From the NCBI RefSeq assembly GCF_020741395.1, contig NZ_DYZA01000046.1, forward strand, positions 1 to 5,568: a stretch of DNA of 5,568 nucleotides, written 5' to 3'. A model generated the notes under the pieces. That model did not search any database. It was not told where the DNA came from and saw only the letters and a list, made by a program, of their open reading frames with translations. This document shows positions 4,400-5,568 of the stretch, one piece after another. The translations under genes and the position numbers were made by a program. This DNA is from Mailhella massiliensis (GTDB lineage Bacteria > Desulfobacterota > Desulfovibrionia > Desulfovibrionales > Desulfovibrionaceae). Numbering within the stretch: position 1 is the first letter of the stretch; each line of letters opens with the position of its first letter.

Positions 4400-5568
4400 T
4401 TACCAGCCCCCGCCCAATTCCTCATAGTAGGCCGCCCTTTTGCGGTATTTCTGCAAAGAAGCGTCGCTCTCGTCGACATAGGACAGGCCGCTGTTCATAT
4501 CGTACAGCTTTTTCAGCACGGCCTGGTTGTTGAGGAAAGAGGGCTTCTTTTCATCAAAGAGCGCGTTGCACTCATCGACGACACCGGCCACCCGTGCCGT
4601 ATCCCCGCCGTATTCAAAGCTTTCCCCGATGAAATCCAATGCCGCATCCAGGAACTTTTCATAATATACGGGTTCGCTTCCGGAGCGCAGCGCAACCCTG
4701 TATTTTTCCAGCGCGCAGTACATGACCCCGCATGCCGCCTTACCGCCGACCCGGGCTGCATATTGCATCAGTTCATCGCCGTAGGCCACATAGGCATTCC
4801 GTTCGCCGGCCTTTATGCCCGCATATTTTTCATCAACAGCCTTCATTCCGGCCAAAACGGCGGCGTCATCAATACGCGGCGCGCTCTCCCGGACGCCGCT
4901 CTCTCCTGCGCCGCCGGGGCTGTGGCGGCCGCCTTGTCCGTCACGGGTATGTTTTTCATGGAGGGCGTCGCCCGCATATTCTTCGTAACAGGAGGCCCTT
5001 TTGCCGTATTTATTCTTCAATTCGGGCGACGACAATACATTATTATACGCCAACATGCCGTTCATGCGGTACAGTTTTCTCGTGACGGCGTCATGATGCA
5101 TGAAAACGGATTTCCTCTCGTCAAAGAGCGCGTTGCACTCATCGACGACACGGGCCATTCGTGCCGTATCCCCGCGACATTCAAAGCTTTTCCCCAGGAA
5201 ATCCAACGCCGTATCCAGGAACTTCTCATAATATGCGGGTTCGCTTCCGAAAAGCAGCGCAACCCTGTATTTTCCCAGCGCATAATATATGACCTCGCAT
5301 ACGTCTTTCCTGTCAAGATCCGGCGGATATGCCATAATTGCATCGCCGTAGGCAGACCATGAGGCCGGATCATTCTCCGGGATGCCCGCATATTTTCCAT
5401 CAACGTCATGTATCCCGTCTAAAACAATCCTGTTTTCGGATTTCAAGATATATCTGTTCAATATATTTTGGATTTCTGAATTATACCTTCTTGAGGCGCC
5501 TTCAGTGCTGCTTTTACAGGGTCCCGTGTGCGTATGTTTATGCTCCGATGAAGCCCTCTTCTCTTTCT
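4400..5568 (-). CDS. Modular protein with two tandem ~150-residue repeats, unknown function (5' end outside window)
   Basis: The frame is open from the right edge to TAA at 4402-4400, about 389 visible residues. A TTG at 5461 could be called as a start but has no Shine-Dalgarno sequence, and the 34 in-frame codons before it resemble the internal linker, so the gene most likely begins outside the window. Numbering from that TTG, module A spans residues 12-161 and module B 201-350. They align with a constant 189-residue offset and one 2-residue gap, with about 73 of 125 positions identical by hand count over the gapless part. Shared blocks include VD-KYAGI, LxKYRVAL, GSEP-YYEKFLD, ALDF, GDTAR and VVDECNALFDE. 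Each module looks mostly helical, acidic and rich in Tyr. The linker (about 165-198) is rich in Gly, His, Ser and Arg. No signal peptide, membrane segment or catalytic motif is visible. Closeness to an effector-chaperone pair makes a secreted role possible, but nothing in the sequence proves it. Confidence 0.8.
   Translation of the reverse strand, partial: KEKRASSEHKHTHTGPCKSSTEGASRRYNSEIQNILNRYILKSENRIVLDGIHDVDGKYAGIPENDPASWSAYGDAIMAYPPDLDRKDVCEVIYYALGKYRVALLFGSEPAYYEKFLDTALDFLGKSFECRGDTARMARVVDECNALFDERKSVFMHHDAVTRKLYRMNGMLAYNNVLSSPELKNKYGKRASCYEEYAGDALHEKHTRDGQGGRHSPGGAGESGVRESAPRIDDAAVLAGMKAVDEKYAGIKAGERNAYVAYGDELMQYAARVGGKAACGVMYCALEKYRVALRSGSEPVYYEKFLDAALDFIGESFEYGGDTARVAGVVDECNALFDEKKPSFLNNQAVLKKLYDMNSGLSYVDESDASLQKYRKRAAYYEELGGGW
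4412..4861 (-). repeat. Module B of the tandem-repeat protein
   Basis: This is the second 150-residue module, ending three residues before the stop codon. At the DNA level long stretches match module A at a 567-base offset; GAGCGCGTTGCACTCATCGA, for example, occurs in both. That indicates duplication by unequal exchange or a fairly recent copying event. It carries KYAGI, YRVALRSGSEPVYYEKFLD and GDTARVAGVVDECNALFDE-type blocks. Confidence 0.85.
4979..5428 (-). repeat. Module A of the tandem-repeat protein
   Basis: This is the first visible 150-residue module, homologous to the one at 4412-4861. It differs from module B mainly after KYAGI (about ten residues), at the PPDLD segment, and by a 2-residue length difference near NNVLSSPELKNKY. 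The strongly conserved part is the central GSEP-YYEKFLD to VVDECNALFDE block, which probably forms the structural core. Confidence 0.85.

Noticed and set aside
4337..5362. A 341-codon plus-strand frame opposite the modular gene
   Set aside because: It also shows the duplication because it is the complement of real repeats, but it has no ribosome-binding site and an odd composition rich in Val, Ile, Phe, Arg and Cys. The minus frame is longer, open to the edge and has the balanced composition of a soluble protein.
5459..5485. TTG start at 5461 with a TATAAT at 5485-5480 (minus strand) as promoter of the modular gene
   Set aside because: The TATAAT is a perfect -10 match, but there is no -35-like sequence at the right distance and no ribosome-binding site, and the frame continues upstream with linker-like protein. 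It remains a weak alternative because the local sequence is AT-rich.

Overview
The window looks like an accessory locus of a Gram-negative bacterium that uses a type III secretion system (T3SS). The best-supported clue is a small acidic protein with the fold pattern of a class I (CesT/SycE-type) T3SS chaperone, encoded just downstream of a very large protein, which is the usual chaperone-effector gene order. The moderately high GC content and mix of genes would suit a gut or host-associated Desulfovibrionaceae member (Bilophila/Mailhella/Lawsonia-like), but that lineage is only a guess.

Layout, left to right. (1) Bases 1-2518, plus strand: the 3' part of a large gene that runs in from beyond the left edge. 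The visible 838 residues begin with a segment resembling the C-terminal core of DUF3626-type proteins, possibly ADP-ribosyltransferase-like. A long unrecognised helical region follows, and then a complete HD-type metal-dependent phosphohydrolase domain near the C-terminus. (2) Bases 2525-2567: a strong hairpin between this gene and the next. (3) Bases 2618-3082, plus strand: the CesT-like chaperone, with an excellent ribosome-binding site. (4) About 3110-3835: a complete IS200-type insertion sequence with subterminal hairpins at both ends, a minus-strand tnpA with HUH and Tyr motifs, and a long 5' hairpin that covers the tnpA ribosome-binding site. It sits between the chaperone stop codon and a strong bidirectional terminator at 3877-3919. 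(5) Bases 3920-4399: about 480 bases without a convincing gene, holding small inverted and tandem repeats and one possible 30-codon ORF. (6) Bases 4400-5568, minus strand: a gene entering from beyond the right edge. Its product contains two clearly homologous modules of about 150 residues separated by a Gly/His/Ser-rich linker. A second linker-like stretch at the right edge suggests at least one more module outside the window.

How the parts may work together (inference): the large protein is probably a secreted effector and the small protein its dedicated chaperone. The combination of a DUF3626/ART-like segment with an HD phosphohydrolase domain is the most intriguing point, because it recalls the logic of effectors that attach and process a nucleotide-derived modification. 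The modular minus-strand protein is transcribed convergently and could be another effector or a surface/host-interaction protein, but nothing in its sequence identifies it. Both large genes are cut by the window edges, so their true starts are not visible.
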